A DNA stretch of 64,000 bases from Helianthus annuus (GCF_002127325.2 NC_035437.2:172518530-172582529), one strand, 5' to 3'. Shown: positions 34,615 through 46,800, numbered from the stretch's first letter. Notes: a model not told the origin generated them from the sequence alone. A program made the numbers and translations.

Positions 34615-34795
34615 GATGCGGCCTCGCACCGCGTCCAGTGAACACTTCTATCAATACAAGGAAGCTGGATAACAGCAACAGTCACCACAGGCGACGATGC
34701 GGCCAGCACCGCATCTCGCATATTTCTTGATCACAAGCAAGAGACGCGATAACATCAGATGTTACCGCAGGCAGCGATGCGGCTCGCACCGCATC
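34615..34795. repeat. three GATGCGG...CCGC(A/G)TC hairpins about 80 bp apart
   Basis: Stems at 34615-34621/34629-34635, 34696-34702/34709-34715 and 34776-34782/34789-34795. The first has a G-T pair and the other two are perfect. A related pair CTCGCG/CGCGAG lies near 34410-34430. Confidence 0.65.
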
Positions 34796-34977
34796 CTATA
34801 CGCTCAACAAGTGGGACTGACACCACAATGCAAGTGGAACCAATGGCAGTCACCTGTCAGGTCTACGTAAGCGACAGACTGACGTGGCGTCGTCTCCCCG
34901 GCCGACATGTCTGACACACCTGCAAAGGTGCAGCATGCCGTCAGTCTATCCATCCACCTCCTCCTTCACTCCTCGGC

Positions 34978-34985
34978 TATAAATA
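34978..34985 (+). promoter_or_regulatory. TATA box in solo LTR
   Basis: TATAAATA after CTCGGC, the same context as in the Gypsy-D LTRs. Confidence 0.45.
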
Positions 34986-35264
34986 CCAACCCCAAACCAG
35001 GTTTGAGGTATCTCTTTACAACTCCCTCACTACTATTACTATCTTACTTTGCTTCCCAAGCAAATTACTGATTCTCACGCCGGAGAGTGGTAACAAGGAG
35101 CACCCCCACCCCATCCTCCTTGTTACGAGTCACGGTTTGTTTCCTTGTGCAGGAGATCAACCCACCGGTGATCCAGCCAGCGATCCTCGAGAGGAAGGGA
35201 TTAACCCTTCTTGGCGAGACCAGTGAGTTAACCCTGCCCGGTTAACCACTGTTTCATCACCCTG

Positions 35265-35444
35265 GTAGTATCTCTTCAAGATATAGAGGTAAATGAAAAG
35301 TTAAAATTTGTAGAAAAACCACTACAGATAGAAGATAGAAAAGTCAAGTTTCTCAAGCACAAACGACTAGTATTGGTCAAGGTCAAGTGGAATTCAAAGA
35401 GAGGACCGAAGTACACTTGGGAGCTAGGACGAGATTTTCCTTAA
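35265..35444 (+). pseudogene. Gypsy-A chromodomain-type C-terminus
   Basis: After the solo LTR the frame continues with [18 protein letters not shown] and VLVKVKWNSKRGPKYTWELG, the chromodomain-like end of Tekay polyproteins. It stops at the polypurine tract. The domain looks complete by eye but is detached from the rest of pol. Confidence 0.85.
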
Positions 35445-35455
35445 GGTGGGGAGGA
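35443..35455 (+). other. Gypsy-A polypurine tract
   Basis: AAGGTGGGGAGGA directly before the 3' LTR. Confidence 0.85.
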
Positions 35456-36906
35456 TGTAACAACTCTCACTAAAAATCAATACTTATTATGCTAATTGTC
35501 TAGTAAGGAAACCCTAATTGAGAAACGCAAGTAATTCTGCATAAACCCTAAAATTTTTATAACAATCAGAATTAGGATCAGGGCCCCTAAAACTCAAGGG
35601 GGGTTAAACCCTAATTGATAATTATCCTCCGAATACGTTGTCTAAATTGAGAATTCTTAAACTGTCGACTCATCAGGCCTATACCAGTGACTAACATACC
35701 CTACCCTAAATGGACACCCCAGGCGATACGCGGCAAGTGCCACGGATTCTTCCGCGACACGCGGGAGGTGCAAATTTCGGGTATAAATAGAGGGCCTTGG
35801 GACTTGAATTTTGACACTGAAACGACGTAAAAATTCCAAACGTACGCTAAGTTATCGTAGGAACAGTCCAACAACACACACGATTCACGAATCGCTGCCG
35901 CAATAAGGGTAATAACTCGATCGCTATTACGATTCAACATCCGATCGATTGTAACTATCCAACGATTGTTTGAGTGCTGCTCAAATTGAGTTTATACTTT
36001 GTCATTCGTCGTGATTTCAACTTGAATGTTTGAGTGCTGTCCGAACTCGGACTATACTCTGTCATTCGTTGTGAATCCACTGAGTTGTTAAGTATTGCAC
36101 TTTGATAATCATTGTGAGGGTTTAATCTCATGAATTGTCGTAACTGCTGTGTTAGTTACTAACCCAGTTTGTGTGCACTATTATTAAAATTAGGTTAAAC
36201 AAGGCTAAATCAGTAGGCTTATACACTGCTCGTTAAATCTGCAATGTGAGTCATTCTCTTTTTATCAATTGTTTTACAATACTCCAAATTATTTTCAAAA
36301 GTTATAATTACAGGGACTAAGTCGTGGATATCTTGAATCACTGGCTAGTGGGGTATTGTGCACATTACTAATTTTCTCCCAGTTAGGTTCATTGACCTAC
36401 TAGGGATAATCATCACTATTTGGGTTCATTGACCTAATAGTGGTATGACCATCGTCACCATTGTGACATGTCACCATTGTGACACGGCGCCAGATAAAAA
36501 AATAAGATATAAACCATTGTAATCGCTCTTATGCTGTAATTTTATAACTAAGGGTCATTTTATAAAACCTGAATGAACTCACTCAGTATTTCCCGCTGAC
36601 AAAACCTTTTTCAAACATGTTTCAGGTGATCTGTTATGATCCAGGAAAAGTGCCGTGAAGCACTACAAGCTTAAGAAAGTGGCTCATGATAAAATAAAGA
36701 AACATGTTTTGTAAAATAAAAGATTTCCCAGTGAAATCAAATGATTGTAAATTACCGGGGTTTTATCCCTAAATTATGTAAACAGGCAGTTTTAAATATT
36801 GAAAGATCCTGTTTTAAAAGACTTCCGCTGTCGCCTAAATTAAATACCACGGGATTTCTGTCCCGCGGCTCCTGAAACGGGTCAAACCGGGTCGGGGGCC
36901 GTGACA
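35456..36906 (+). repeat. Gypsy-A 3' LTR
   Basis: 1451 bp, same ends as the 5' copy. TSD AAAAC follows at 36907-36911. Confidence 0.95.
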
Positions 36907-38241
36907 AAAACCAAAGGGGTCAAATTCGACAGAAACAGAGTTGTCGGTTGTGAATCGACGAACAGAAATTAAAATTTTGATCAGTTTAGGTGCATATAGG
37001 ACGTCTTTAAGGATGAGTGGGGGGAATGATGGGGGAAGGGTTTGTGCGCCTTGTCCAACAACCGGTATGGATGAACCATTTCTAACAATGATATTTGAAT
37101 TCACGCTATTATCAAAATAAGACCGAAAATTAGTTGCCGAATTAGACATATTACCTGTTGCTCCCGTGTCCATGTACAGGTTAGGATCCGGCTGGTTGAG
37201 AGACATAGTGTAAAGCGCTTGTTCTATGTCGGTCGGGGCATACGCATTGTGAGCTTGAGTGGGCCTGGGGCCGAGAATTCTATTTCCGCCATGTGTGTTT
37301 GCTGAATTGGGCCGAGGAGCAGTGGGGTACGGGCAAGGAGGAGGGGCCCAAGACTGATTCTGTGGTGCGGCCCACTGCTGGGAGGAAGTCGGCTGAGGAT
37401 AACCGAGCCCAGTCCACTGATGTTGCTGGGCTGAGTTGGGCCAGAAAGGTTGCTGAGTAGGCCAAGTTGAGTGGAAATTGGGAGAGCTGTTGTTGCGGGT
37501 CCGACCCCAGTTGCCCCGTCCTCTGCCGCCTCTGCCACGGGAGCGTCCGCGTCCTCTGCCACGGTCAGAGTCTTGACGATATTCGCTGGTATTCACCTGT
37601 GGGTGCGGTTTGTTGGAGTTTGCATTCAAGGCGGTGCCCGCAGTTTGGGCTAAAATAAGTGCTTGTTCTGCCTTACGTGATTCGACTAGCATGACCTTTG
37701 ATCGAGCCTCATAGAAGGTTGGAAGAGGGTCCTGTTGCTGGAGGATGGTAGCGATGCCTTCGTATTGTTCGTTGAGACCGGTGATAAGTTGAAGAACCAG
37801 GCGGTCATTGTCAACCGGACTGCCTACATTGGCGAGTTGATCGGCCAGCACTTTGAGTTGCTGGCAATATGCGGAGACGTTGGGGAACCCGTCGAGATGT
37901 GTGTTCGAGAATTTGTGTAGAAGATGAATGGAGCGAGAAGTTTTGTTATCCTGAAAAATTCCTTCAAGGGTCTTCCACGTGTCATACACGGTTGTGTTTG
38001 GCTTCAGAATAACATGAAGGAGATTGTTGGATATTGTTGCATAAATCCATTGTAGTACAATAGCATCCAAACGATCCCAGGAATCATCGGCTGGAGAATC
38101 TTTATCGGCTTTGTCTTTGTCGGTGTCCTTGTTTTTACCAGAAGAGGAGGAGGGTCGGGGTGAAAGATGGTCGATGACCAGGGCGGCACGACACTGTATT
38201 TTGAAAAGTTCGGACCATGAGGCATACTGCCCGGATTCCAT
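36907..38241 (-). CDS. copia Gag and protease (truncated by Gypsy-A)
   Basis: Starts MESGQYASWSELFKIQCRAA at 38241, the usual opening of copia Gag proteins. The Gag (UBN2-like) domain covers about residues 5-200. Residues 227-247 are an Arg/Gly-rich run that replaces the usual CCHC zinc knuckle, which I cannot find. The protease active site is YMDTGATGNM (D-T-G at 358-360). The frame is open to the insertion point and continues, in register, at 11577. Codons beyond 36907 in a simple translation belong to the Gypsy-A LTR. Gag would form the particle and the protease would mature it. This half has no inactivating change that I see apart from the insertion. Confidence 0.9.
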
Positions 38242-38354
38242 CTCGGATGTATTTTTGGCTCCATTGAGAGAGTGATGAAGCCGGCAAGGAGAATGGGTTA
38301 AACAGGGGAGGAGATCGGCTGTACAGGAGGAAGAAGGAGGGAGATTAGGAGAGG
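38242..38354 (-). other. copia leader
   Basis: About 110 bp between the primer site and the gag start. The frame is open upstream of the chosen ATG, but the sequence is unlike Gag. Confidence 0.5.
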
Positions 38355-38367
38355 TCTCGTGATACCA
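38355..38367 (-). other. copia primer binding site
   Basis: TGGTATCACGAGA on the minus strand directly after the 5' LTR. The first eight bases match the initiator Met tRNA end. Confidence 0.8.
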
Positions 38368-38534
38368 TGTAAGAGACGATAGTTTTTAATAGGATCGATG
38401 ATCCTTTCCCTCAATTCTCATTCCATTATAAAGTTATAGATCTCCTCTATTTTGGGAGTGATATAACTAATTTCCATAATACATGCGATTGCTATCATAT
38501 CTATATTTACAAATAATAATGACAGGAGCTATTA
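38368..38534 (-). repeat. copia 5' LTR
   Basis: Matches 8389-8557. The outer two bases appear lost (CTATTA then TSD ATTTG, where the other copy has CTATTACA). Confidence 0.9.
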
Positions 38535-38643
38535 ATTTGTTATCCATCTATTTAAAACCCAACATAAAGAATAGTGGCTAGATGTTGCAGAATTTTTTGC
38601 AGAATTAGGTGTCCTGAACAAAAAAAGAGTGCCATTAGGTGGT

Positions 38644-39519
38644 TGAAGGGGTAAGGTCCCAAAAACCCCATAAAAAGTGCTTGGGACCACACCACAACCT
38701 TACCTTTCAGCCTTGTACCTTGCGCGGCCGCGCAATGATTTCACAAATAAAGACTTAAAGAACAGACAACTATCAACACTTGCGCGCCCAAAGGAAATCA
38801 TAAACCTTTGCGCTTTCTCCCATAGACAAAGGATGAAAATCCTGAAATAAACACTCCCGCCTAAATATCCAGACCTGGATATTACTTACCCAGACTTGGG
38901 ATTTATTTATTCACCTGTCTCCACACGATAAGGTGCCACACCAGATTACAGCAGTAATCTTCTAGAAGAAATACAATCGTGCATCACCAAGACGGTTACA
39001 ACCGTCTGGACACGTGTCACCATCTCAAGCATCCCTGAATTCACAACGGAAGCATGCAATTGGAAAGTAATCTCCACTTGATCACTTTACACGTGGCAAA
39101 TTCCCAGCCTTCGATCTAAGCCACGATCCGTGTGCTCTCACGTCGGATCAAGAAGCTTGACGGAAGGGAAGGTAACTGCTTACGGGGTTAGTATCTTCCG
39201 TCAACTTTTCACTAACGGGTTTTCCCGCCTAAAACGACTCCCGGCTATAAATATGAGAAGCAACCCAGGTATGAATTCAAGTTACACACACTTACAAAAA
39301 ACATCTTCTTCTTCATTACCAATACTTATTCTCACACCGGAGTCGGGTCAAGGATAGAACCCTTTTCTCCCCTTGGCGAGGCTAACGGTGCTCTTTTTTG
39401 CAGAGTTATCGGAGAAGAAGACCAGTCGGACCTGAATCAATCGAGTGGAAACCAACCTTTTATGCGGATTCAAACCCCCTAGATATCTCAGTTCCGACCA
39501 TTTATCTAGTGTTTCTTCA
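38644..39519 (+). repeat. Gypsy-D 5' LTR
   Basis: 876 bp, TGAAGGGG...TTTCTTCA. Contains a perfect 16-bp palindrome with GCGGCCGC at its centre (38720-38735) and a TATA box at 39246-39253. The primer site after it is unclear; TGGCACCCACC at 39521 is a candidate without a tRNA I can name. Confidence 0.93.
39246..39253 (+). promoter_or_regulatory. TATA box in Gypsy-D 5' LTR
   Basis: TATAAATA after CCGGC. The same box is at 60967-60974 in the 3' LTR and in the related solo LTR. Confidence 0.5.
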
Positions 39520-39590
39520 TTGGCACCCACCAATTCCTCTGTTTTTTCAGTTTTCATCTCGTTTCGATTCAGTTCTTTTCATCCTCTGTT

Positions 39591-40238
39591 ATGGCAGAAA
39601 ATTCATCATCTCATCGGCAAACCGGTCTTCGACCGAACGTCGAAAACAATGTTCAAGTAGAAGGAATCCCAGAGGATGCCTCGGATGACAACGAGGTTCA
39701 ATCCAACCGAGCAAACGACCCTCCAGGAATATTACCAGCAAACCCTGCTCAATCAATTTTGCCACCAGGAGAAACTCTGATATCCTGGTACGTCAGGTCT
39801 CAAGGGGCACTAAACGCAGTATACACACAGCTGTGTGCTCAGACCGCTCCCTTAACTCAGTCACGGAGACCAGGATCTCGGGCAAACGCTTCCCAACGGG
39901 AGGATTCAACTTACGGAAATACAGAAGTTTATGCCAGATCCACATCACAACGTGAATACACTCAGACAGGAAGTCATCAGAGAGAAAATCATGGTAGACC
40001 ACATCCTCACCGAAGACAATCGGTTCATGACAGGTTGGGTTCCCAACGAGACACCCACACCGACGAGTCTGATCCAACATACCGTTTAAGTGCAAATACC
40101 AGTGTGTTCAATCGATTGCAGCCAAATTATAATAAATGCAGGCCTCGTACGGTTTATAACCCTGAGGCAGAACACAACTATGATTTGATTTACCGCCCTG
40201 CGGAAGCAGCGGAAAATTCAAAGTTCGTCATGGAAATA
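39591..40238 (+). CDS. Gypsy-D gag, N-terminal part (split by Gypsy-E)
   Basis: ATG at 39591 opens 216 codons (MAENSSSHRQTGLRPNVENN...), ending in frame at the Gypsy-E insertion. The region is hydrophilic, rich in Arg, Ser and Gln, and lacks known motifs. That is normal for the variable N-terminus of Tat/Athila Gag. The next codon after the insertion is at 54462, and phase and length (648 bases) show the gag frame was continuous before Gypsy-E arrived. Confidence 0.75.
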
Positions 40239-43200
40239 TGTCACACCCCGATTTCCACGTGTCACCGGTGGGCCCGGTGTGGGGTACAGTGACGTAGTTG
40301 GCATCGTCATAGACAATCAACACAAATAATAATGCACAGCGGAAGCAGAATAGAAACATTTCAACTTTTAAATAAAGTGTAATAATAAATATCACAGTAG
40401 TTGAAATGGATCCACAGGCGGATCAAATAAAATAAGATAAAAAAAATAGTTCAACAGATAAATGTCGTCCGAGTTTGCGAGACTATTGTGGACGCTCTTC
40501 TAGGAAACAGCCAGCCTATTTCCGTATAGTACCTGCACTTAATCTTTTGGGAAAAATACGTCAGTTTACACTGGTAAATACAAATCGACTGACTCATTTT
40601 GAAAATGATTGAAAATTGATTTAAATGCACAAGGCATAAATATTTTTATTAACTTGGGATAATTATGCAATATAAACTTGTGAACGATTTACATGCACTT
40701 ATATCTCTGGTGGCCCGGGATCTACTGTCCGGGCTAGAGATTTAATTGACACACCACATCAAAGAGTTATACACGACGGGTGTACGCCTACACCCCGTGC
40801 TCTGGTCGTGGCCATCTCGTAAGAAAATGCCAAGGATATCCGGGACACGGTCAACAACCCCCCAAAGCCTTTTAAGTAAGACAAAACTGTTTAAACGAAG
40901 TCGCACAAGCTATTCAAGACTGAACACCTATAAGGAGCAGGACTTGTGCGCCCGATCAAGCGGTATTTTAAATACCGTACCCCAAGCCCGTATAGGGAAA
41001 ATAAGTCAAAATGTATTTACCTGAGCAAGTATAAGTCACAAACGATAAGTGGTGGTAGCTTTTACCGGGCTTCCTAATCTGGAACAAAGGTTTATAATTA
41101 ACCTATTAGATTCCTAACGGCCTTTTATTTAAGCCTAAGCTTTGACCGGTTAGTTTTAGGAATGATACGGTTTACGCACGATTAAGCGAAAGACCGGATA
41201 GAATGTGATTTAGACCCGACAAGTTTGAATACTTGTATAATATGGGTATACTAAATACATTCTGGATTTTGAGATAAAAATGATATCGTTTGACCCGGTT
41301 CGGTCAATTTACGCAAACTAGTTACGTAAACCGAACCGAACGCAATAAGGGCGATACGGGTAGCCAAAAGATTCAAATGCAAGTTCCCTGAATTAATATG
41401 CTTAGAATATGATATTATATCAGTAAGTTATGTTCTATATTGCCCGGGATAATTTTAAACTCAATTTATGCCTTAGAAGGGCATTTTGGTCATTTAAAAG
41501 ATAATAAAAGGGTAAAATTAGAAATCTGAGTTTCGGGTCTGGTTCATACAGTAAATATACTTAATATAACATATTATATCAGTAGGGTATGACCCATATA
41601 CCAAATATATCATTTAAAACCAAACTATGCACCGTAGGGGCAATTTAGTAATTTCACAAGGGCTAAAAATGCCAAAACTGGAAACCTGAGTTCAAAATAT
41701 CATACTTACTGTTATTATATGAAAATATGTGATTTACATCAGTAGGTATAAGTTTTATAGGTTTAAAACAAGTACAACGCTTACTATGCGCTTAAGACGC
41801 TAAAAATACGATTTAAGGGCGTTTTCGGGTTTTCACAGTAAATCTGAGATTTTTATATTTCCAGAAGTCTTATAATAATTTATTCATCATACAAAATCAG
41901 TAGAAAAAGGTTTCGGGTCAAAAGGATGTGTAAAACTCCTTTTATGGCTAAAACGGTCAAAACCGACATAAGCCGAAATGGCTAGGTGATCGAGGATCCG
42001 TTCAGCCAAAAATTAATTAAAAATCATCAAAATTCCCAGAATATTATATATAATCAGTTGGTAAAAAGTTTTGTACCAAAACGTGGCCAGAAACGGGTTC
42101 TACGCGAAAAGGACCGTTTATGTAAATTTATAACATAGTTTTACGCTAATGGCCATAACTCACAATCTGGACCACCAACTGATCCGAAACTTTCGGTGCA
42201 AGTTTATATAATAAAAATAAAGATTTCTATCCTTTCACTTTTCCAAAAATCCCGTTTTAAATCAAAAAGGGCAAAATAGTCAACTTTATGCATAAACCGG
42301 GAACAAGCATTCGAATAGGCTAAGCATAGACTCAATCAAAGAAAATTCCAGAAAGTTTAACTAAAATAAAAAATAGTCAAAAATACTTTCCAATACAGAT
42401 CTTGAACATACATGTACGAATCCGAATCGATAGTCTACGAAATAATCGTTTTACAAGACTTTCGGTTCCGATTCGTGTCTACACTATAGATTGTCGAGTT
42501 GATGATGGTTAAAACACCTTTACATATATATTACAAGTCATTTTTAATGATCAATCAGTTTGCATGTCATCTATATCATTAATCATGTCATTTTCCACGA
42601 AAATCACTTCTGTTGACTTTTTAGAAATAGGTTTGACTCGACATTAAGCATGCATGTAGTGGGAATCAGTTAGTACCCTTTAGAGGGTTTGTTTCCCACA
42701 TAAATACCAATCTATAACAAGTTTCAATTCGAGAAATTACTGAAAGAAATCCGTTTAATCAGAAAGTCAAAGGTTATGAACACCCAGTTTGACTTTTACT
42801 AATAATCACAACAAGAATGGATTAGAGAACGAATTGAATGCTTACAATGGTCCTAAAGATGTTTAGTGGACACTAGAAGTCGGCCTTGATGCTCAGAATT
42901 CCTCCAGAGAAGCTTTGAGAGCTCTTGCAAGTCTTGGTGTTCTTGGTTACTAGTGTAAATGATCACAAATGGATGCAAATTCGGATTTAAAGCAGGGAAT
43001 TGAGGTTTACTGTTGTAATAGGCTTGCATGTAATGTTATTGGTGCAAGAGGAGGTGCAAACAACTGTATCCCACTCGGATTCGGACCCAAATCAGCCCCA
43101 AATACGTTTTCTGTTCGCTGGGCAACCCACGCGGCCCGCTTGGGCATTCCCAGGCGGGTCGCCTGACCCCTCTGATCAGCCAACAACTTTCCTCAATTGA

Positions 43201-43780
43201 CAGAAATGGTCCCTGTGCTTGTACGTGATGTTTCGGCTACTTTTCTCGACCCGTAAACCCCCAAACTTGGTTTTTAAGAACCTTAGGACTTTTACCAACA
43301 TGGTAATGCTCTCGGATAACTTTGCGCTCAACCGAAAAGCCCTGAATTCGGCGTTGACGCTTTTAGTCCTTTAAGTACGGTTTTGGCCATAACTTTCTCA
43401 TACGTTGACGAATCTTCATGAAATTTTTACCACATATTCTAGTGAGTATATTTTAGCTATACAAAGCTTCGGGTCTGCCAAAAGTTCACTCAGAGGTATA
43501 AATTAAACATGTTGACACTTTTGGCCCCTATAGTTTACGATACTTCACTTTTGGGCAATTTCCGCGTCGTATGATCCATGAACCATCCGTTAAATGTTAT
43601 AAACATTATGTGGGGTTATCATAGAGTCTATTTATCCATTGTTGACACCTTGGACCCTTACGTTCCATAGTTTTCACTGTTTGTCACTTTTAGTCCCTCT
43701 AAAGTATGTTTTCACATAACGGAACCTTATGACACGTGTCAAGACATTATTGGCCGAAATTTTTTTTTCGAGGTGTTACA
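40239..43780 (-). repeat. Gypsy-E 3' LTR
   Basis: 3542 bp, TGTCACACCCCG...GAGGTGTTACA in plus reading. Contains a strong hairpin at 40703-40741 (ATCTCT...GCCCGG / CCGGGC...AGAGAT) and a degenerate tandem structure at about 41390-42200. Short open stretches are not genes. Confidence 0.95.
41390..42200. repeat. degenerate tandem repeats of about 170 bp in Gypsy-E LTR
   Basis: About four or five diverged units sharing the order ATATCAGTA-G-TAT, a GGGCATTTTGGTCATTT-like block, and AAACCTGAGTTT. Repeated in the other LTR at about 52066-52876. Confidence 0.45.
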
Positions 43781-43794
43781 TCCTCACCCCCTTA
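43781..43794 (-). other. Gypsy-E polypurine tract
   Basis: AAGGGGGTGAGGA on the minus strand immediately before the 3' LTR and only about 25 bases after the gag-pol stop. Confidence 0.85.
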
Positions 43795-43816
43795 AAAGAA
43801 ATCTCGACCCCGAGAT

Positions 43817-46800
43817 TTATTCAAACAATTGGGGATATTTTTCTTTCATCGTGGATTCCACTTCCCACGTGTATTCGGGACCTCTACGGGCATCCCATTT
43901 GACCTTAACAATAGGCACTTGCTTCCTTCGAAGCTTCTTTACCTGTCGATCCTCGATCGACAAAGGTTTTTCGACAAACTTTAGACTTTCGTCTATGTGT
44001 ATATCTGTATGCGGTATAACCAGTGAATCGTCAGCGAAACACTTCTTCAAGTTACAGATATGGAACACATTATGAATAGCACTAAGCTCTTCAGGCAATT
44101 TTAACTTGTAAGCGACTGCCCCGACACGTTCGATTATCTCGAAAGGTCCAATATATCGCGGGCTCAGCTTGCCTTTCTTTCCAAATCTCATCACACCTTT
44201 CCAAGGTGATACCTTGAGCAATACTTTTTCACCCACATCGAAGTGAAAATCTTTGCGCTTAGGATCCGCATAACTTTTCTGCCTATCCCTGGCAGCTTTC
44301 AAACGATCACGGATCTGAACGATCTTGTCTGTCGTCTCAAAGACGATATCTGGTCCAGACAACTGGACATCTCCAACTTCTGCCCAACAAATGGGCGATC
44401 TACACTTCCTACCGTATAGGGCCTCAAAAGGCGCAGCCTTTATGCTGGAATGGTAGCTATTGTTGTAGGAGAATTCAATCAGTGGTAGGTGCTTATCCCA
44501 ACTACCACCTAAGTCGATCGCACATGCACGAAGCATGTCTTCCAAAGTTTGAATAGTACGCTCACTCTGACCATCAGTCTGAGGATGGTAAGCCGTACTA
44601 AAATTCAAACGAGTGCCCAACGACTGTTGGAAACTTTTCCAAAAATGTGACGTATATCTAGTATCTCTATCAGAGATAATAGATATAGGTATACCATGTA
44701 GCGCTACTATCTTATCGACGTATAATTGGGCTAACATATCTGAGCTATACGTCTCTTTGATGGGTAGAAAATGAGCTGACTTAGTCAGTCTGTCCACTAT
44801 GACCCATATGGTATCATTTCCCTTTTTCGTTTTCGGCAACTTGGTGATAAAATCCATTGTCACCATTTCCCACTTCCATTTGGGAATTTCAGGTTGTTGA
44901 AGCAAACCTGACGGCTTCTGATGCTCAGCCTTGACTTGCGCACAAGTCAAACACCTGGCCACATACTCGGCCACGGACTTTTTCAAACCAATCCACCAGT
45001 AGTTCGATTTCAAATCCTGGTACATCTTATCAGCTCCAGGATGGACGGAGTATTTAGAGCTGTGGGCCTCCTGGAGGATAACATCCCGAAGTCCTCCATA
45101 TACTGGGACCCATATTCGTCCGTTTAGGCGTAGCATTCCATCTTTGTCGTGGGATAACTGCTCCTCAGTTACTCCCAACTTTTCTGCCGGATAGTTAGCT
45201 TCCAGCACAGCTTCCTTCTGTGCAGCCAACACCCTTTCATTCAAATTATTTCTTATCTCAATGCGCTTGGCATTGATCCTGATCGGTTTCACCCTTTCTT
45301 TTCTGCTTAAGGCGTCGGCAACCACATTCGCCTTGCCTGGATGGTATCTTATCTCACAGTCATAATCATTGAGGGTTTCCATCCATCGCCTTTGACGCAT
45401 GTTCAATTCTTTCTGATTGAACAGATGCTGAAGACTCTTGTGATCCGAATAAATGATACACTTGGTTCCATACAAGTAATGTCTCCATAGCTTCAAAGCA
45501 AATACAACCGCACCCAATTCCAAATCGTGGGTGGTGTAGTTCTTCTCGTGCACCTTTAGCTGGCGAGAAGCATAGGCAATGACTTTGCCTTTCTGCATGA
45601 GTACACAACCCATGCCCGTATGCGATGCATCACAATACACCACAAATTCATCTATACCATCGGGCAATGTCAACACTGGCGCATTGCTCAGCTTCTGCTT
45701 CAGAATGTCAAAGGATTCCTGCTGCTTAGGGCCCCAATCAAACTTAATCTTCTTACGGGTCAACGAAGTTAGGGGCGCAGCAATCCTTGAGAAGTTCTCG
45801 ATGAATCTCCTATAATATCCTGCCAATCCGAGGAAACTGCGGATCTCGGTAGGAGTTTTCGGTTCCTGCCAGTTCATGACTGCTTCTACTTTAGCGGGAT
45901 CTACTTGGATACCACGCTCACTTACAACATGTCCAAGGAACTGGACTTCTCGAAGCCAAAATTCACACTTCGAGAATTTGGCATAAAGCTTCTCTTGATT
46001 CAAAAGTTTGAGAATACAACGAAGGTGTTTCTCATGTTCAGCTTGGCTCTTCGAGTAGATAAGAATGTCGTCAATAAAGACGATAACGAACTTATCTAAA
46101 TAGGGTTTGCAGACGCGATTCATGAGGTCCATGAACGCGGCTGGTGCGTTAGTGAGCCCAAACGGCATCACCAGGAACTCGTAATGTCCATAACGAGTCC
46201 TAAACGCGGTCTTGTGTACGTCTTCTTCCTTGACCTTCAACTGATGATAACCTGACCTTAGGTCAATCTTGGAGAAATAACTTGCTCCTTGTAACTGATC
46301 GAACAGATCGTCGATCCTGGGTAACGGATACCGATTCTTGATAGTGACCTTATTCAGCTCACGATAATCGATGCACAGACGCATCGATCCATCCTTCTTC
46401 TTAACGAACAAGATTGGCGCTCCCCAAGGAGATGAGCTAGGTCTAATAAAACCTTTAGCTAATAGATCATCCAACTGCGTCCTCAACTCCTTCATCTCCG
46501 TTGGTGCCAATCTGTATGGTGCTCTTGCTACAGGTGCAGTGCCTGGAATGATATCTATCCGAAACTCTACTTGTCTATCCGGTGGCAATCCGGGTAGTTC
46601 TTCAGGAAACACTTCAGGATATTCTGATATAACAGGGATATCCTCAATCTTCGGCTTCGGCTCATCAATGGTAACTTGTGCCATATAAATGACACATCCC
46701 TTCTGCATGCATCTGGATGCTTTGAGCATGGACACTTGCTCCGGCAATCCATGCTGGGTATCTCCTTGAATAGTAAGTGACTCACCAGACGGAGTCTTAA

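Larger units (their letters stand above)
34385..35259 (+). mobile_element. solo LTR, related to the Gypsy-D family
   Basis: 875 bp starting TGAAGGGGTATGGTCCC and ending GTTTCATCA, flanked by TSD CCCTG (34380-34384, 35260-35264). Size and start closely resemble the Gypsy-D LTRs (TGAAGGGGTAAGGTCCC, 875-876 bp). It also has a TATA box in a matching context and a similar CACGCCGGAG-type end block. There is no internal region, so the full element was lost by LTR-LTR recombination. It holds three hairpins of the form GATGCGG...CCGCATC. Confidence 0.9.
11583..36906 (+). mobile_element. Gypsy-A: Tekay/Del-type chromovirus, degenerate
   Basis: The LTRs are 11583-13012 and 35456-36906 and the TSD is AAAAC (11578-11582, 36907-36911). 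A Met-tRNA primer site is at 13021 and a polypurine tract at 35443-35455. Gag, protease, RT, RNase H and a chromodomain-type tail are recognisable but broken, and the integrase core is deleted. It is interrupted by Gypsy-B (TSD CTAAC) and by a solo LTR (TSD CCCTG). LTRs differ at roughly 22 positions plus small indels, so it is older than the elements inside it and younger than the copia host. The native length is about 7.5 kb. Confidence 0.95.
8389..38534 (-). mobile_element. Ty1/copia LTR retrotransposon, outermost element of the nest
   Basis: Short LTRs lie at 38368-38534 (5') and 8389-8557 (3'), flanked by the 5-bp TSD ATTTG (8384-8388 and 38535-38539). The 5' LTR is followed by a primer site starting TGGTATCA. 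The domain order on the minus strand is Gag, protease, integrase, reverse transcriptase, RNase H, which is the copia order. The element is about 4.8 kb once the 25.3 kb Gypsy-A insertion (TSD AAAAC) is set aside. LTRs under 200 bp and the Gag type suggest the Ale/Retrofit group (inference). The pol region has two frame breaks and the LTRs differ by roughly 3%, so it is an old, inactive copy. Confidence 0.93.

Noticed and set aside
39793..40095. minus-strand 100-codon ORF
   Set aside because: Antisense shadow of Gypsy-D gag with no domain.
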